64,000 bases of DNA, from positions 56,601 through 120,600 of the forward strand of contig JAFIEI010000005.1 in NCBI GenBank assembly GCA_020832565.1. Direction: 5' to 3'. The stretch comes from Salinarimonas sp. Lineage in GTDB: Bacteria; Pseudomonadota; Alphaproteobacteria; Rhizobiales; Beijerinckiaceae. The notes below the pieces were generated by a model that saw nothing but the letters and a program-made list of their open reading frames with translations, was not told the origin of the DNA and made no database searches. Of this stretch, positions 29,053 through 37,693 are shown in pieces. The translations under genes were made by a program, and so were the position numbers. How positions within the stretch are numbered: the stretch's first letter is position 1; every line of letters starts with the position of its first letter.

Positions 29053-29238
29053 CGATCCGGCCCGTGCAGGGATATGTGTGTCAAAGCGTTAACCCGTTGC
29101 TCCCGCTGGTTCAAGGCGTTGCACGTCTATTCGCATGGACCGCCCGGTGCGGTCACGGTCTTTGCGCATGCGCTGCTTGTCATTGTGCGGGCACACCGCT
29201 ACGCCCTTACCGAAGCCCGGCAATAACGGAGTGGCGCC

Positions 29239-30087
29239 ATGAACATCTTGTCGATCCAGTCGCATGTGGCCTACGGGCATGTCGGGAACGCCTCTGCGGT
29301 GTTCCCCATGCAGCGTCTGGGATGCGAAGTCTGGCCGATCCACACGGTGCAGTTCTCCAACCATACAGGCTACGGCGACTGGACGGGGCGCGTCTTCGAC
29401 GGGCCGGCGATCGAGGAACTGGTTGACGGGATTGCGGCGCGCGGTGTGCTCGGGCGCTGCGACGGCGTGCTGTCGGGCTATATGGGCTCGGCCGATATCG
29501 GCAACGCGATACTCTCCACGGTGGCGCGGGTGCGCGAGGCGAATTCGGATGTGATCTATGCGTGCGATCCGGTGATCGGTGATGTGGGACGCGGCGTCTT
29601 CGTGCGGCCGGGTATCCCCGAATTCATGCGCGATCAGGCGGTGCCGGCTGCCGATCTGATCACGCCGAACCAGTTCGAGCTGGACTATCTCTCCGGCATG
29701 GAGACGCGCAGCCTCGCTGCGGCAAAGCAAGCGGTCGAGAAGGTGCAGGCGCTCGGGCCGCGCGTGGTGCTGATCACGTCGCTGCATACGGATGATACGC
29801 CCGCTGACGCGATCGACATGCTGGCAGGTGAGGGCGGTGTGTTCTGGCGGGTGCGCACGCCGAAGCTCTCGGTCTCGGTGAACGGAGCCGGCGATGCCAT
29901 ATCCGCTCTGTTCTTCGTGCATTACCTGCGCACGCGGCGTGCCGATCAAGCGCTGGCCGAGGCCGCAGCATCGATCTACGGGCTCCTGCATCGCACCGAG
30001 GAAGCCGGTTCGCGCGAGATTCTGACGGTTGCCGCGCAGGACGAGTTCGTCGCCCCGTCACGGCGCTTTCCCGTCGAGCCCGCCTGA
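29239..30087 (+). CDS. pdxY: Pyridoxal kinase
   Basis: Phosphorylates pyridoxal for vitamin B6 salvage. The 282-residue ribokinase-fold product begins MNILSIQSHVAYGHVGNASA with AVFPMQRLGCEVWPIHTVQF, and has YACDPVIGDVGRGVFVRPGI (substrate/Mg loop), ADLITPNQFELDYLSGM and the anion hole/catalytic Asp in SVNGAGDAISALFFVHYL. Full length. Ribosome site AACGGAGTGGCGCC. It faces flgE tail to tail. No B6 regulator (PdxR) is nearby. Confidence 0.96.
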   Translation: MNILSIQSHVAYGHVGNASAVFPMQRLGCEVWPIHTVQFSNHTGYGDWTGRVFDGPAIEELVDGIAARGVLGRCDGVLSGYMGSADIGNAILSTVARVREANSDVIYACDPVIGDVGRGVFVRPGIPEFMRDQAVPAADLITPNQFELDYLSGMETRSLAAAKQAVEKVQALGPRVVLITSLHTDDTPADAIDMLAGEGGVFWRVRTPKLSVSVNGAGDAISALFFVHYLRTRRADQALAEAAASIYGLLHRTEEAGSREILTVAAQDEFVAPSRRFPVEPA

Positions 30088-30107
30088 GCGAAACGTCAGC
30101 CGGGCTC
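30076..30107. terminator. Hairpin between pdxY and flgE
   Basis: GAGCCCG (30076-30082) and CGGGCTC (30101-30107) across the pdxY stop codon, in the 31-base gap of two convergent genes. No T run follows, so activity is uncertain. Confidence 0.4.
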
Positions 30108-30118
30108 CGGGAAGGGGA

Positions 30119-31477
30119 TCAGCGCACCATGTTGATGGTGGCTTCCATCATCTGCTGCGAGGTCGTCACCACGCGGGTATTGGCCGTATAGGCCTGCTGC
30201 GTGATGATCATCTTGGTGAATTCCTCGGCGATATCCGCGTTGGACTGCTCCACCGCACCGCCGATGATCCGCGCGCCTTCCGGAGAGAAGGTCGGCTGAC
30301 CGGATTCGATGGTCTGCTCGAAGGTTCCGCCGTCGCGTGGCTTGAGCATGTTCGGCGCGGCGAATTGCGCGATGGCGACGCGGGCAATGGCAAAGGACTG
30401 GCCGTTGGAATAGATGCCGGAGATCCGACCGTCGCTCGAGATCGAGGTATCCTGGAGCACACCTGCCGGATAACCGTCCTGGCTCAATTCGAGGCCCTGG
30501 ATCAGGTTGTTGGGAACGGCGAACTGGCGCAGGCCCTCGGAGCCGAAATTGATGGCGAGGTCTTCGGAAAGCGCCTGGCCGTTGATGACTGTATTCTCGT
30601 CGATCTGGTACGACGAGGGCGAGCCGCCCGTCATGGTGCCGTCCGCGTTGAACCCGATCGGATCAGTGCCGAGGCGGGTCCACATCGGCTCCGTGCCACT
30701 GGCGCTCGAATTGTTCTGATAGAACAGTCCCCACTGATCGTTCTCGAGCTTGCCCCAGCGCAGCTGAAGATCGATCGGCGCACCGGCCGAATTATAGACG
30801 ACCACCGAGCCGCCGCTGATCGTGCGCGAAAGGAAAGCCGATGACTCGTTGGCGCGGATCTGCGGCCAGTCCGCATAGTTGTCGGCAGGGTCGGTGGGAT
30901 CGTCGATAACGGTATCCACGTTATTGGCGTTGTAGAAGTTCGTGCCCGCCGTGGAGGGCAGGACGGCCTTGTAGTCGACCGCTTCCGTGGCACTGGCCGG
31001 CACCGTCGTGTCGGTGATACGCAGGATGCCGTTGGTGCTGGTGATCAGGCCGTCGAGATTGATCGAATCGCCGCGCAGATACATGCCCGCGCCGTTGACG
31101 AGATAACCGTCCTTGTCGAGCTGGAAGTCGCCGCGGCGGGTGAACAGGTTGTTCTCGCTGAAGACCGGCTGGCCGTCGCGGAAGCCGGAGATCTGGCTCA
31201 CTGAAATGAAGCCCGATCCGTTGATCGCGATGTTGGTGTTCTTGCCGGTGGGCAGGATGTCGCCCTGCAGGCTGATTGCCTGATTGGACTGCGCCCGCAC
31301 CGAACCCGCGATGGCCTGCTCGCGCGGGCGGTCGATCACGAGATCGACGAAGCTGGTATCCATGCGCTTGTAGCCGACAGTCTGGGAATTGGCGACGTTC
31401 CCGGAAATATTCTCCATGGCGTAGGACTGCGAACGCAACCCGGCAACGGCAGTTTGAAGAGCCCCGAAAATACCCAT
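30119..31477 (-). CDS. flgE: Flagellar hook protein FlgE
   Basis: Builds the flexible hook between basal body and filament. The 452-residue product has the rod/hook N-terminal signature (MGIFGALQTAVAGLRSQSYA, MENISGNVANSQTVGYKRMD), a conserved NTNIAINGSGFISVSQ segment, the variable surface D2 region (about 170-310), and the C-terminal helix GAVEQSNADIAEEFTKMIIT with QQAYTANTRVVTTSQQMMEA. The start at 31477 is preceded by AGGAGTGTGTT. It is a single-gene unit here: no flgD, flgK or flgL is adjacent, and only fliG lies divergently. Confidence 0.94.
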   Translation of the reverse strand: MGIFGALQTAVAGLRSQSYAMENISGNVANSQTVGYKRMDTSFVDLVIDRPREQAIAGSVRAQSNQAISLQGDILPTGKNTNIAINGSGFISVSQISGFRDGQPVFSENNLFTRRGDFQLDKDGYLVNGAGMYLRGDSINLDGLITSTNGILRITDTTVPASATEAVDYKAVLPSTAGTNFYNANNVDTVIDDPTDPADNYADWPQIRANESSAFLSRTISGGSVVVYNSAGAPIDLQLRWGKLENDQWGLFYQNNSSASGTEPMWTRLGTDPIGFNADGTMTGGSPSSYQIDENTVINGQALSEDLAINFGSEGLRQFAVPNNLIQGLELSQDGYPAGVLQDTSISSDGRISGIYSNGQSFAIARVAIAQFAAPNMLKPRDGGTFEQTIESGQPTFSPEGARIIGGAVEQSNADIAEEFTKMIITQQAYTANTRVVTTSQQMMEATINMVR

Positions 31478-31777
31478 AACACACTCCTGACGCACAGCGA
31501 TCTCGGTCGTTGATCAGCAACCGCCGTGCCAGCGCAGAGCTGCATCCGGGCGAAACCGAAACGTGTAGCGATCACAAAGAGTTATGCCGGTACCCCGATC
31601 CGGTTGCCCGCAACGTCGGACAAAGTTCTCGGCCCCATGCGCGCGCTTTCTGCCGGGCATGCGGCAGATTCTGCCGGGCCATTCCTGCCCGCCGGGCCGA
31701 TCTTAAGGCTTCGTTAACGCAGCTTGCGCTTTGATTAACCACATCGAATCGGAACCCCGTTGGAACCCCGCAAGGCC
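31478..31777. other. Divergent intergenic region flgE / fliG
   Basis: 300 bases without a convincing gene. The half near fliG is rich in short TTAAG/TTAAC/GATTAA stretches (31690-31740) and probably holds its promoter. I see no clear sigma-54 or sigma-28 pair. Short frames here lack ribosome sites. Confidence 0.5.
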
Positions 31778-32836
31778 ATGGCTGCAACTGCTCTGACCGA
31801 AACTGAAAAGCCGTCGGACGCGATTGACGACAGCGCCGAGTTCGACTCGCTGACGGGTCCGCAGCGCGCTGCCCTGTTCCTGCTCATGCTCGGCGAGGAG
31901 CACGGGCGTACCATCTGGGCCATGCTCGACGAGGAGGAAGTGCGCACGGTCTCGCATGCCATGGTCCAGCTCGGCACCGTCGATGCCAAGACTGTCGATC
32001 GCCTGATCGTCGATTTCATACACCGGGTTTCGAATTCCAGCGTCTCGGGTTCGGTCGAGCGTACCGAGCAGCTCCTGATGAAGGTGTTCCCGCCCGATCA
32101 GGTCGCCACCATCATGGCCGAGATCTACAACACCTCCGGCAAGCGGATCTGGACGCGCCTGTCGCAGATCGATGCAGAGATCCTGGCCAATTACCTGCGC
32201 AACGAGTACCCCCAGACCGTCGCCGTGGTGCTCTCGCGCGTGCGCCCCGATCACGCGGCGCGGGTGCTGACCATGCTGCCCGACGACTTTGCCATGGATG
32301 TCGTCAACCGCATGCTGAAGCTGGAGGTCGTGCAGAAGGAGGCGCTGCACCATATCGAGGAGACACTCCGGCTCGAATTCGTCGGCGCCGTCGCCCAGAC
32401 CTCACGGCGCGATGCACACGAGATCATGGCAGAGGTGTTCAACGCTTTCGACCGCCAGACGGAAACGCGCTTCCTCTCGGCTCTCGACGACGTCAACCGC
32501 GAGGCAGCCAAGCGCATCCGCGAGCTGATGTTCACCTTCGAGGATCTCACCAAGCTCGACGCCGGTGGCATGCAGACGCTGATCCGCTCGGTGGAGCGCG
32601 ATGTGCTCTCGCGCGCCCTCAAGGGTGCGCCGGAACCGGTGCGCGCCTTCTTCTTCTCGAATATGTCGCAGCGCGCTTCGAAGAACCTGCAGGACGAGAT
32701 GGACGGGCTCGGGCCGATTCGCCTCAAGGAAGTCGACGAGGCGCAGCTCACCATGGTCAACAAGGCCAAGGAACTCGCCGATGCCGGCGAGATCATGATC
32801 TCGAAGAACAATGCGGATGACGAGCTGGTCTACTGA
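31778..32836 (+). CDS. fliG: Flagellar motor switch protein FliG
   Basis: Rotor protein that interacts with MotA and sets rotation direction. The 352-residue product has an N-terminal domain (SLTGPQRAALFLLMLGEEHG), the middle domain with LRNEYPQTVAVVLSRVRPDH (an EHPQT-like motif) and a C-terminal motor domain with MFTFEDLTKLDAGGMQTLIR, the charged ridge SVERDVLSRALKGAPEPVRA and FFFSNMSQRASKNLQDEMDG. All three ARM-like domains are present. The start at 31778 was chosen over a TTG at 31760. Together with flgE this is all the flagellar DNA in the window. Confidence 0.95.
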   Translation: MAATALTETEKPSDAIDDSAEFDSLTGPQRAALFLLMLGEEHGRTIWAMLDEEEVRTVSHAMVQLGTVDAKTVDRLIVDFIHRVSNSSVSGSVERTEQLLMKVFPPDQVATIMAEIYNTSGKRIWTRLSQIDAEILANYLRNEYPQTVAVVLSRVRPDHAARVLTMLPDDFAMDVVNRMLKLEVVQKEALHHIEETLRLEFVGAVAQTSRRDAHEIMAEVFNAFDRQTETRFLSALDDVNREAAKRIRELMFTFEDLTKLDAGGMQTLIRSVERDVLSRALKGAPEPVRAFFFSNMSQRASKNLQDEMDGLGPIRLKEVDEAQLTMVNKAKELADAGEIMISKNNADDELVY

Positions 32837-32842
32837 TCAGGC

Positions 32843-33658
32843 TCAGCCGACGAAGGCGCGCTCGACCACGAACTCGCCCGGGCGTGCATTCGAGCCCTCG
32901 GTCAGCCCGGCCTTCTCGCACAACGCCTTGCAATCGGCGATCATCTGCATCGAACCGCAGATCATGACGCGGTCCTCGGCAGGATCGAAGGGCTTCAGGC
33001 CGAGTTCCTCGAAGAAGGAGCCGCTTTCGATCGCGGTGGTGATGCGCTGCGTGCGCGGATAGGCCTCGCGGGTGACGCTGGTCCAGTGACGCAGGCGCCC
33101 GGTGGCGAATTCCGAGACCAGCGGATCATCGGCGATGGCTGCGACGAGATCCTCGCCATAGCGCAGCTCCGCCACCTCGCGGCAGGTATGGGTGAGGATG
33201 ACCTCCTCGAATTTCTCGTAGGTCTCGGGATCGCGGATCAGGCTGGCGAAGGGGGCAATGCCGGTTCCGGTGGAGAGCATGTAGACGCGCTTGCCGGGCA
33301 GCAGCGCGTCGAGCACCAGCGTCCCCGTCGGCTTCTTCTTCATCAGGATGGTATCGCCGACCTTGATCTTCTGCAGATGCTCGGTGAGCGGGCCGTCGGG
33401 CACCTTGATCGAGAAGAATTCGAGCTCGTCGTCCCAGGAGGGGCTGGCGATGGAATAGGCGCGGAATACCGGGCGTTCGGCATTGGGCAGGCCGATCATG
33501 ACGAACTCGCCGGAGCGAAAGCGCAGGCTGGCCGGGCGCGTGATGCGAAATCGAAACAGCTGGTCGGTGTAGTGCTCGACCAGGGTCACCGTCTCGGCAT
33601 GGGTATTGGCCGGGATCGGGAATTCCGTATTGGCGCTCGCCGGTACCGCCTGGTCCAT
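32843..33658 (-). CDS. fpr: Ferredoxin/flavodoxin-NADP+ reductase
   Basis: FAD enzyme that moves electrons between NADPH and ferredoxin or flavodoxin. The 271-residue product is of the bacterial Fpr subclass: FAD motif RAYSIASPSWDDELEFFSIK, NADP-binding STGTGIAPFASLIRDPETYE, THTCREVAELRYGEDL, and CGSMQMIADCKALCEKAGLT near the end, finishing in the family-typical FVVERAFVG. GTG 33661 and ATG 33658 are adjacent; a GAGGAG site serves either. It converges on fliG with six bases between the stop codons. A perfect inverted repeat lies 100 bases upstream and may be its operator. Confidence 0.95.
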   Translation of the reverse strand: MDQAVPASANTEFPIPANTHAETVTLVEHYTDQLFRFRITRPASLRFRSGEFVMIGLPNAERPVFRAYSIASPSWDDELEFFSIKVPDGPLTEHLQKIKVGDTILMKKKPTGTLVLDALLPGKRVYMLSTGTGIAPFASLIRDPETYEKFEEVILTHTCREVAELRYGEDLVAAIADDPLVSEFATGRLRHWTSVTREAYPRTQRITTAIESGSFFEELGLKPFDPAEDRVMICGSMQMIADCKALCEKAGLTEGSNARPGEFVVERAFVG

Positions 33659-33756
33659 CACGCTTGCTCCTCTGCCTCGTTGCAGGCTCTACTTAGCACC
33701 CCTGACACGAGCGTAAACCGTCACCGGCGCCAATCTCCCATGCGCGCGAGGTATAG

Positions 33757-33782
33757 CGGTATTGCTGATCGGGGCAATACCG
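33757..33782. promoter_or_regulatory. Perfect 9-bp inverted repeat upstream of fpr
   Basis: CGGTATTGC, 8-base spacer TGATCGGG, GCAATACCG. It is centred about 110 bases from the fpr start and 255 from dctP. This spacing is usual for a dimeric regulator site. There is no T run, so a terminator is unlikely. Confidence 0.5.
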
Positions 33783-33840
33783 GGGAATTGAAAGGCGGAC
33801 GATGCACGGGCCGAGCGGTGGCGTATCGTGTTGCGCATTG

Positions 33841-33858
33841 CTGAATAATGCAATTCAG
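33841..33858. promoter_or_regulatory. Inverted repeat upstream of the TRAP operon
   Basis: CTGAAT-AATGCA-ATTCAG, a perfect 6-bp dyad, overlapping a second, looser dyad GCATTGC...AATGCAAT at 33835-33854. It is a candidate operator for the dctPQM operon or fpr. Confidence 0.4.
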
Positions 33859-34023
33859 GATGTGATTTTTGTCTTGTCCCGCTCCCGGAAGGGCATTAGG
33901 GGATGGCGTCATTGCCGGTGGTCATGTAATCCCTTGCTTCGCAAATATCTTGTGGGTGCGATGCTTGCGCACCACCTCGGCTGATCGGTCGTGCTCACCG
34001 GCCGCAACAGGAGCCCTGATATC

Positions 34024-35025
34024 GTGATCCAGAAGACAAAAGCCTTCTCAGTCGCCGCCGCCTTCGGCCTGATCGTCGCCGCACCGCTGGCGCTTGCCCC
34101 TGCTGCCGCCCAGGAGCAGGAATTCCGCATCGGCCTGATCACGCCGCCTGCACATGTCTGGAATCAGGAAGCGGCTGCGCTCGGCGAAACGCTCGCGGAA
34201 ATGTCGGACGGGCGTTTCAGCCTGTCGATCTACCCGTCGGGCCAGCTCGGCAATGAGAGCACCATGCTCCAGCAATTGCAGACCGGCGCGCTCGACATGG
34301 CCTGGCTGACGACGGCGGAAGTCACGACGCGTGCGCCCGATATCTCGGCCCTGCATGCGCCCTTCCTCGTGGACAATATCGCCGATGCGGCAAAGGTCCT
34401 GCGCAGCGATGTCGGCCGCGAGATGCTCGAGACGCTGCCGTCGGCTACCGGCACGGTGGGTGTCTGTTACGCCATGACGGGCATGCGCCAGCTGATGACC
34501 CGCAATCCGATCGACGACGCCTCCGATCTCGCCGGCATGCGCTTTCGCATCACCCCCGCACCGCCGATTCGCGGCTTCTTCGAAATGCTCGATGCAGCGC
34601 CGGCCCCGATGCCGCTGACGCAGGTCTATGATGCGCTTGCCAACGCGCAGATCGATGCGATCGACATGGATTTCGAATCGATCATCAATTTCCGTTACTA
34701 TGAGCACGCCCCCAACATGATGGTGACCAACCACCACATGTTCGGCATGGTCGCGCTGGTTTCCGGCCGCGTCTGGGCGCGCCTGTCGCCGGAGGATCAG
34801 GAGATCCTGCGCGAGGCGGTGCAAATGCATTGCGATCGCACCATCGATCGTTTCGTCGACGAGGAAGACGACAAGCTCGCGCGCCTGCGCGATGCGGAAG
34901 GCCTGACCATCACCGAAAATGTCGGTCCGGAATTCTTCGGCGATATCGTCGAGCGCTGGGATGCCGAATGGGCCGAGCGCACGCCCTATGTCGCGCGCCT
35001 GCGCGAACTCGTGGCGGATTTCTGA
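34024..35025 (+). CDS. dctP: TRAP transporter solute-binding protein DctP
   Basis: Periplasmic receptor of a tripartite Na+-driven carboxylate transporter. The 333-residue product starts at GTG 34024 with CAGGAGCC in front and has a signal peptide (IQKTKAFSVAAAFGLIVAAP to about residue 30, AAA-Q). The body has the DctP landmarks SDGRFSLSIYPSGQLGNEST, LQTGALDMAWLTTAEVTTRA, LAGMRFRITPAPPIRGFFEM with the ligand-binding Arg, and VYDALANAQIDAIDMDFESI. The substrate class is not obvious. It differs clearly from the TRAP receptor at 16.9 kb. First gene of dctP-dctQ-dctM. Confidence 0.93.
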   Translation: MIQKTKAFSVAAAFGLIVAAPLALAPAAAQEQEFRIGLITPPAHVWNQEAAALGETLAEMSDGRFSLSIYPSGQLGNESTMLQQLQTGALDMAWLTTAEVTTRAPDISALHAPFLVDNIADAAKVLRSDVGREMLETLPSATGTVGVCYAMTGMRQLMTRNPIDDASDLAGMRFRITPAPPIRGFFEMLDAAPAPMPLTQVYDALANAQIDAIDMDFESIINFRYYEHAPNMMVTNHHMFGMVALVSGRVWARLSPEDQEILREAVQMHCDRTIDRFVDEEDDKLARLRDAEGLTITENVGPEFFGDIVERWDAEWAERTPYVARLRELVADF

Positions 35026-35083
35026 TGGTATGCGGCAATCCGCTTGATGCGGCGCCGTGAGCGATAGCGTGCGGAGCGTGGCC

Positions 35084-35668
35084 ATGTTCGAGGCGATCCG
35101 TGGCCTCTCGCGGATATTTGCGGCGATCGACCGGCTTCTCTTGATGGCGCTGATCGCCGCGATCACGCTGCTGGTGCTGGCCAATGTCGGTGCCCGCAGC
35201 ATGGGCTTCACCATCGCCTGGGCGGATGAGCTCGCCGTCTACGGCATGATCATGGCCGGTTTCGTGGGGGCCTCGCTGATGCTGCGCCTGCGCACCGCGC
35301 CGAGCGTGACGCTGTTGCACGAAGTCCTGCCCGAGCGCGCCGTGCGGATTCTGCGGGTGCTGATCGCGCTCGTCGCCATCGTCTTCGCCGGCCTGCTTCT
35401 TTGGATGTGCTGGCTCTGGTTCGATCCCGCCGGCCTCGCGGCGGCGGGCTTCGATATCCGCCGGTTCGAGGGCGCGACCTTCAACTTTATCTATACCGAG
35501 ACCACGCCGGTGATGGGCCTGCCGGCGGCCTGGTTCTTCGCCGTGATGCCCTGGTTCGCACTCACGGTGCTGGTCCATGCCATGACGAATCTCGCCGAGG
35601 ATGCCGGCATGATCGCGCCGCCGCCTGAACCGCCCGTCGCCGACGTCAACGGGGAGGGGGCCGTATGA
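35084..35668 (+). CDS. dctQ: TRAP transporter small membrane subunit DctQ
   Basis: Small four-helix subunit that links the receptor and DctM. The 194-residue product has helices near LLLMALIAAITLLVLANVGA, FTIAWADELAVYGMIMAGFV, ILRVLIALVAIVFAGLLLWM and AAWFFAVMPWFALTVLVHAM. The conserved phrase AWADELAVYGMI is typical of DctQ. The start at 35084 has GGAGCG upstream; a GTG at 35057 is possible. The C-terminal tail is Pro-rich. The stop overlaps the dctM start as ATGA. Confidence 0.9.
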   Translation: MFEAIRGLSRIFAAIDRLLLMALIAAITLLVLANVGARSMGFTIAWADELAVYGMIMAGFVGASLMLRLRTAPSVTLLHEVLPERAVRILRVLIALVAIVFAGLLLWMCWLWFDPAGLAAAGFDIRRFEGATFNFIYTETTPVMGLPAAWFFAVMPWFALTVLVHAMTNLAEDAGMIAPPPEPPVADVNGEGAV

Positions 35669-36933
35669 CCGGGATCACCCCGCTCGTCTTCATCGCCCTG
35701 CTCGTGATCGGTGTGCCGATCGGGCTCGTCCTCTGCCTTGCCGCTTTCGCCTATATCGTGGCCAGCGGCAATGTCGTGCTGCTGGAATCCTATCCGCTCA
35801 AGCTGTTCTCCAGCCTCGATAATTTCGGTCTGCTGGCGATCCCGCTCTTCATCCTGATCGGGGAGATCATGAACGGCGCCGGCATCACCACGCGGCTCGT
35901 GCGGCTGGCCTCCGCCTTCATCGGGGCGGTGCGCGGGGGGCTCGCCTATGTCAACCTGCTCGCGAATATGTTCGTCGCCTCGATCCTGGGCTCGGCGACG
36001 GCGCAGATCGCGATGATGAGCCAGGTCATGGCGCCGGAAATGCAGCGCGCGGGCTATGACCGCGCCTTCGCCGTCGGCGTCACGGCCTTCGGTGGCCTGC
36101 TCGGTCCGATCATCCCACCCTCGATCGTCTTCGTGGTCTATGCGGTGCTTGCACAGGTGGCGGTGCGCGACATGCTGATTGCAGGGATCCTTCCCGGCCT
36201 TCTGATGACGGGGCTGTTTCTCGGCACCGTCGCGCTCATGGGCCTGCGCTACAATTATCCGCGCGGCGAGGCGTTGAACTGGGGTGAGCGGGGCAGGGCG
36301 CTCTTGCGCGCATTGCCGATGCTCGCGATCCCCGCCGTCATCGTCGGGACCATCCTCGCGGGCATCGCCTCGCCGACGGAGAGCGCGGCGGTCGGGGCGC
36401 TCGTCGCGACGCTGATCGGGCTGTTCTACACCCGCTCACTGAAGCTCTCCGACTTTCCCGCGATCCTCTTGCGCACGGGCCTGAATACCGCACTCGTGCT
36501 CTTCCTCGTCGCTGCCGCGGGCGTCTTCTCCTGGGTCCTGATCTTCGGGCAGGTGCCGCAGACGGCGGCGATCTGGATCCAGGAAGTCGCGACGACACCG
36601 GTTGCCTTCATGCTGTTGGTGCTGGTGATGCTGCTGATCGTCGGTACCGTGATCGACGGCATTCCCGGCCTGATCATGGTGGTGCCGATCCTGTTGCCGA
36701 TCGCGACGGAGGTCTACGGCATTCACCCGCTGCATTTCGGCGTGGTCGTCTCGATCAATCTCATCCTCGGCCTTTTGACGCCACCGGTCGGGATCGGGCT
36801 TTATGTCGCGGCGAGCGTGACGAATGTCAGTCCGTTCCGCGTGTTTCGCATGGCGCTGCCCTTCTTCGTCGTCGCCTGCCTTGCGCTGATCGTGCTGGCG
36901 CTGGTTCCGTGGTTCAGCCTGGCACTGCTGTGA
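35665..36933 (+). CDS. dctM: TRAP transporter large permease subunit DctM
   Basis: Twelve-helix ion-coupled permease that carries the substrate across the inner membrane. The 422-residue product contains the DctM hallmarks SILGSATAQIAMMSQVMAPE, AFGGLLGPIIPPSIVFVVYA, GIASPTESAAVGALVATLIG, VDGIPGLIMVVPILLP-type (here VIDGIPGLIMVVPILLPIA) and LILGLLTPPVGIGLYVAASV. Translationally coupled to dctQ by ATGA. Ends 67 bases before pncA; a weak GCCCTT/AAGGGC hairpin lies just past the stop. Confidence 0.96.
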   Translation: MTGITPLVFIALLVIGVPIGLVLCLAAFAYIVASGNVVLLESYPLKLFSSLDNFGLLAIPLFILIGEIMNGAGITTRLVRLASAFIGAVRGGLAYVNLLANMFVASILGSATAQIAMMSQVMAPEMQRAGYDRAFAVGVTAFGGLLGPIIPPSIVFVVYAVLAQVAVRDMLIAGILPGLLMTGLFLGTVALMGLRYNYPRGEALNWGERGRALLRALPMLAIPAVIVGTILAGIASPTESAAVGALVATLIGLFYTRSLKLSDFPAILLRTGLNTALVLFLVAAAGVFSWVLIFGQVPQTAAIWIQEVATTPVAFMLLVLVMLLIVGTVIDGIPGLIMVVPILLPIATEVYGIHPLHFGVVVSINLILGLLTPPVGIGLYVAASVTNVSPFRVFRMALPFFVVACLALIVLALVPWFSLALL

Positions 36934-37000
36934 TGCCCTTTCGCGGGCAAGGGCTTCGTGCCATCCTGCCGCAAAGGGATCACAGGATTGGATACTGCCG

Positions 37001-37657
37001 ATGACGGATCTTGCTCTGCGGCCGGGTGACGCTTTTCTCGTGACCGATCTGCAATACGATTTCCTGCCCGGCGGCGCGCTTGCCGTACCCGACGGGGACG
37101 GCGTGATCGCGCCGATCAATGCGCTCGTGAAACGCTTCCAGCGCGCCGGCGCGCATGTCCTGCTGACGCAGGACTGGCATCCGCCGGGCCATTCCTCCTT
37201 CGCGTCGAGCCATGAGGGCAAGTACCCGTTCGAGCAGATCGAAATGCCCTATGGCCCGCAGATCCTGTGGCCGGATCACTGCGTCCAGGGCACGCGCGGC
37301 GCCGAGATCGCGCGCAACCTCGAGGCCGATTGCGCAGAGCTCGTCATACGCAAGGGCTATAACCGCGCCATCGACAGCTATTCCGCCTTCCGCGAAGCCG
37401 ATCGCGAGACCATGACCGGGCTTGCCGGGTATCTGCGCGAGCGGGGCATCACGCGCCTCTTCTCAGCCGGCCTCGCCCTCGACTTCTGTGTGTTCTGGAC
37501 AGCCTGCGACGCGGTCGAAGCGGGGTTCGATTCCATCGTCGTTACCGACGCTTGCCGGGCCATCGATATCGACGGATCGCGGGAGAAGACCATGCAGGTG
37601 ATGCGCGAGAAGGGCGTCGCCTTCTGCGATACGGGGGATCTCCTCGGCAATGGCTGA
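37001..37657 (+). CDS. pncA: Nicotinamidase
   Basis: Hydrolyses nicotinamide to nicotinate for NAD recycling. The 218-residue isochorismatase-fold product has the catalytic triad Asp16 (LVTDLQYDFLPGGAL), Lys118 (VIRKGYNRAIDSYSAF) and Cys163 (AGLALDFCVFWTACDAV), and the metal ligands Asp58, His60 (TQDWHPPGHSSF) and His93 (LWPDHCVQGT). All active-site residues are in place. It follows the TRAP operon on the same strand but probably has its own promoter. It converges on sseA. Confidence 0.96.
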   Translation: MTDLALRPGDAFLVTDLQYDFLPGGALAVPDGDGVIAPINALVKRFQRAGAHVLLTQDWHPPGHSSFASSHEGKYPFEQIEMPYGPQILWPDHCVQGTRGAEIARNLEADCAELVIRKGYNRAIDSYSAFREADRETMTGLAGYLRERGITRLFSAGLALDFCVFWTACDAVEAGFDSIVVTDACRAIDIDGSREKTMQVMREKGVAFCDTGDLLGNG

Positions 37658-37658
37658 C

Positions 37659-37683
37659 GCGCGGCGGTCGGGTGTCGCCGCGC
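37659..37683. terminator. Hairpin between pncA and sseA
   Basis: GCGCGGCG, 9-base loop, CGCCGCGC in the 36-base gap of two convergent genes. It lacks a T run on either side. Confidence 0.4.
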
Positions 37684-37693
37684 GCCGCTAACG

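Larger units (their letters stand above)
33659..34023. other. Divergent intergenic region fpr / dctP
   Basis: 365 bases with no convincing gene. It contains two dyads (33757-33782 and 33841-33858) and a TTTTTGTCTTGTC stretch. The density of dyads suggests real operators for fpr, the TRAP operon, or both. Confidence 0.5.
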
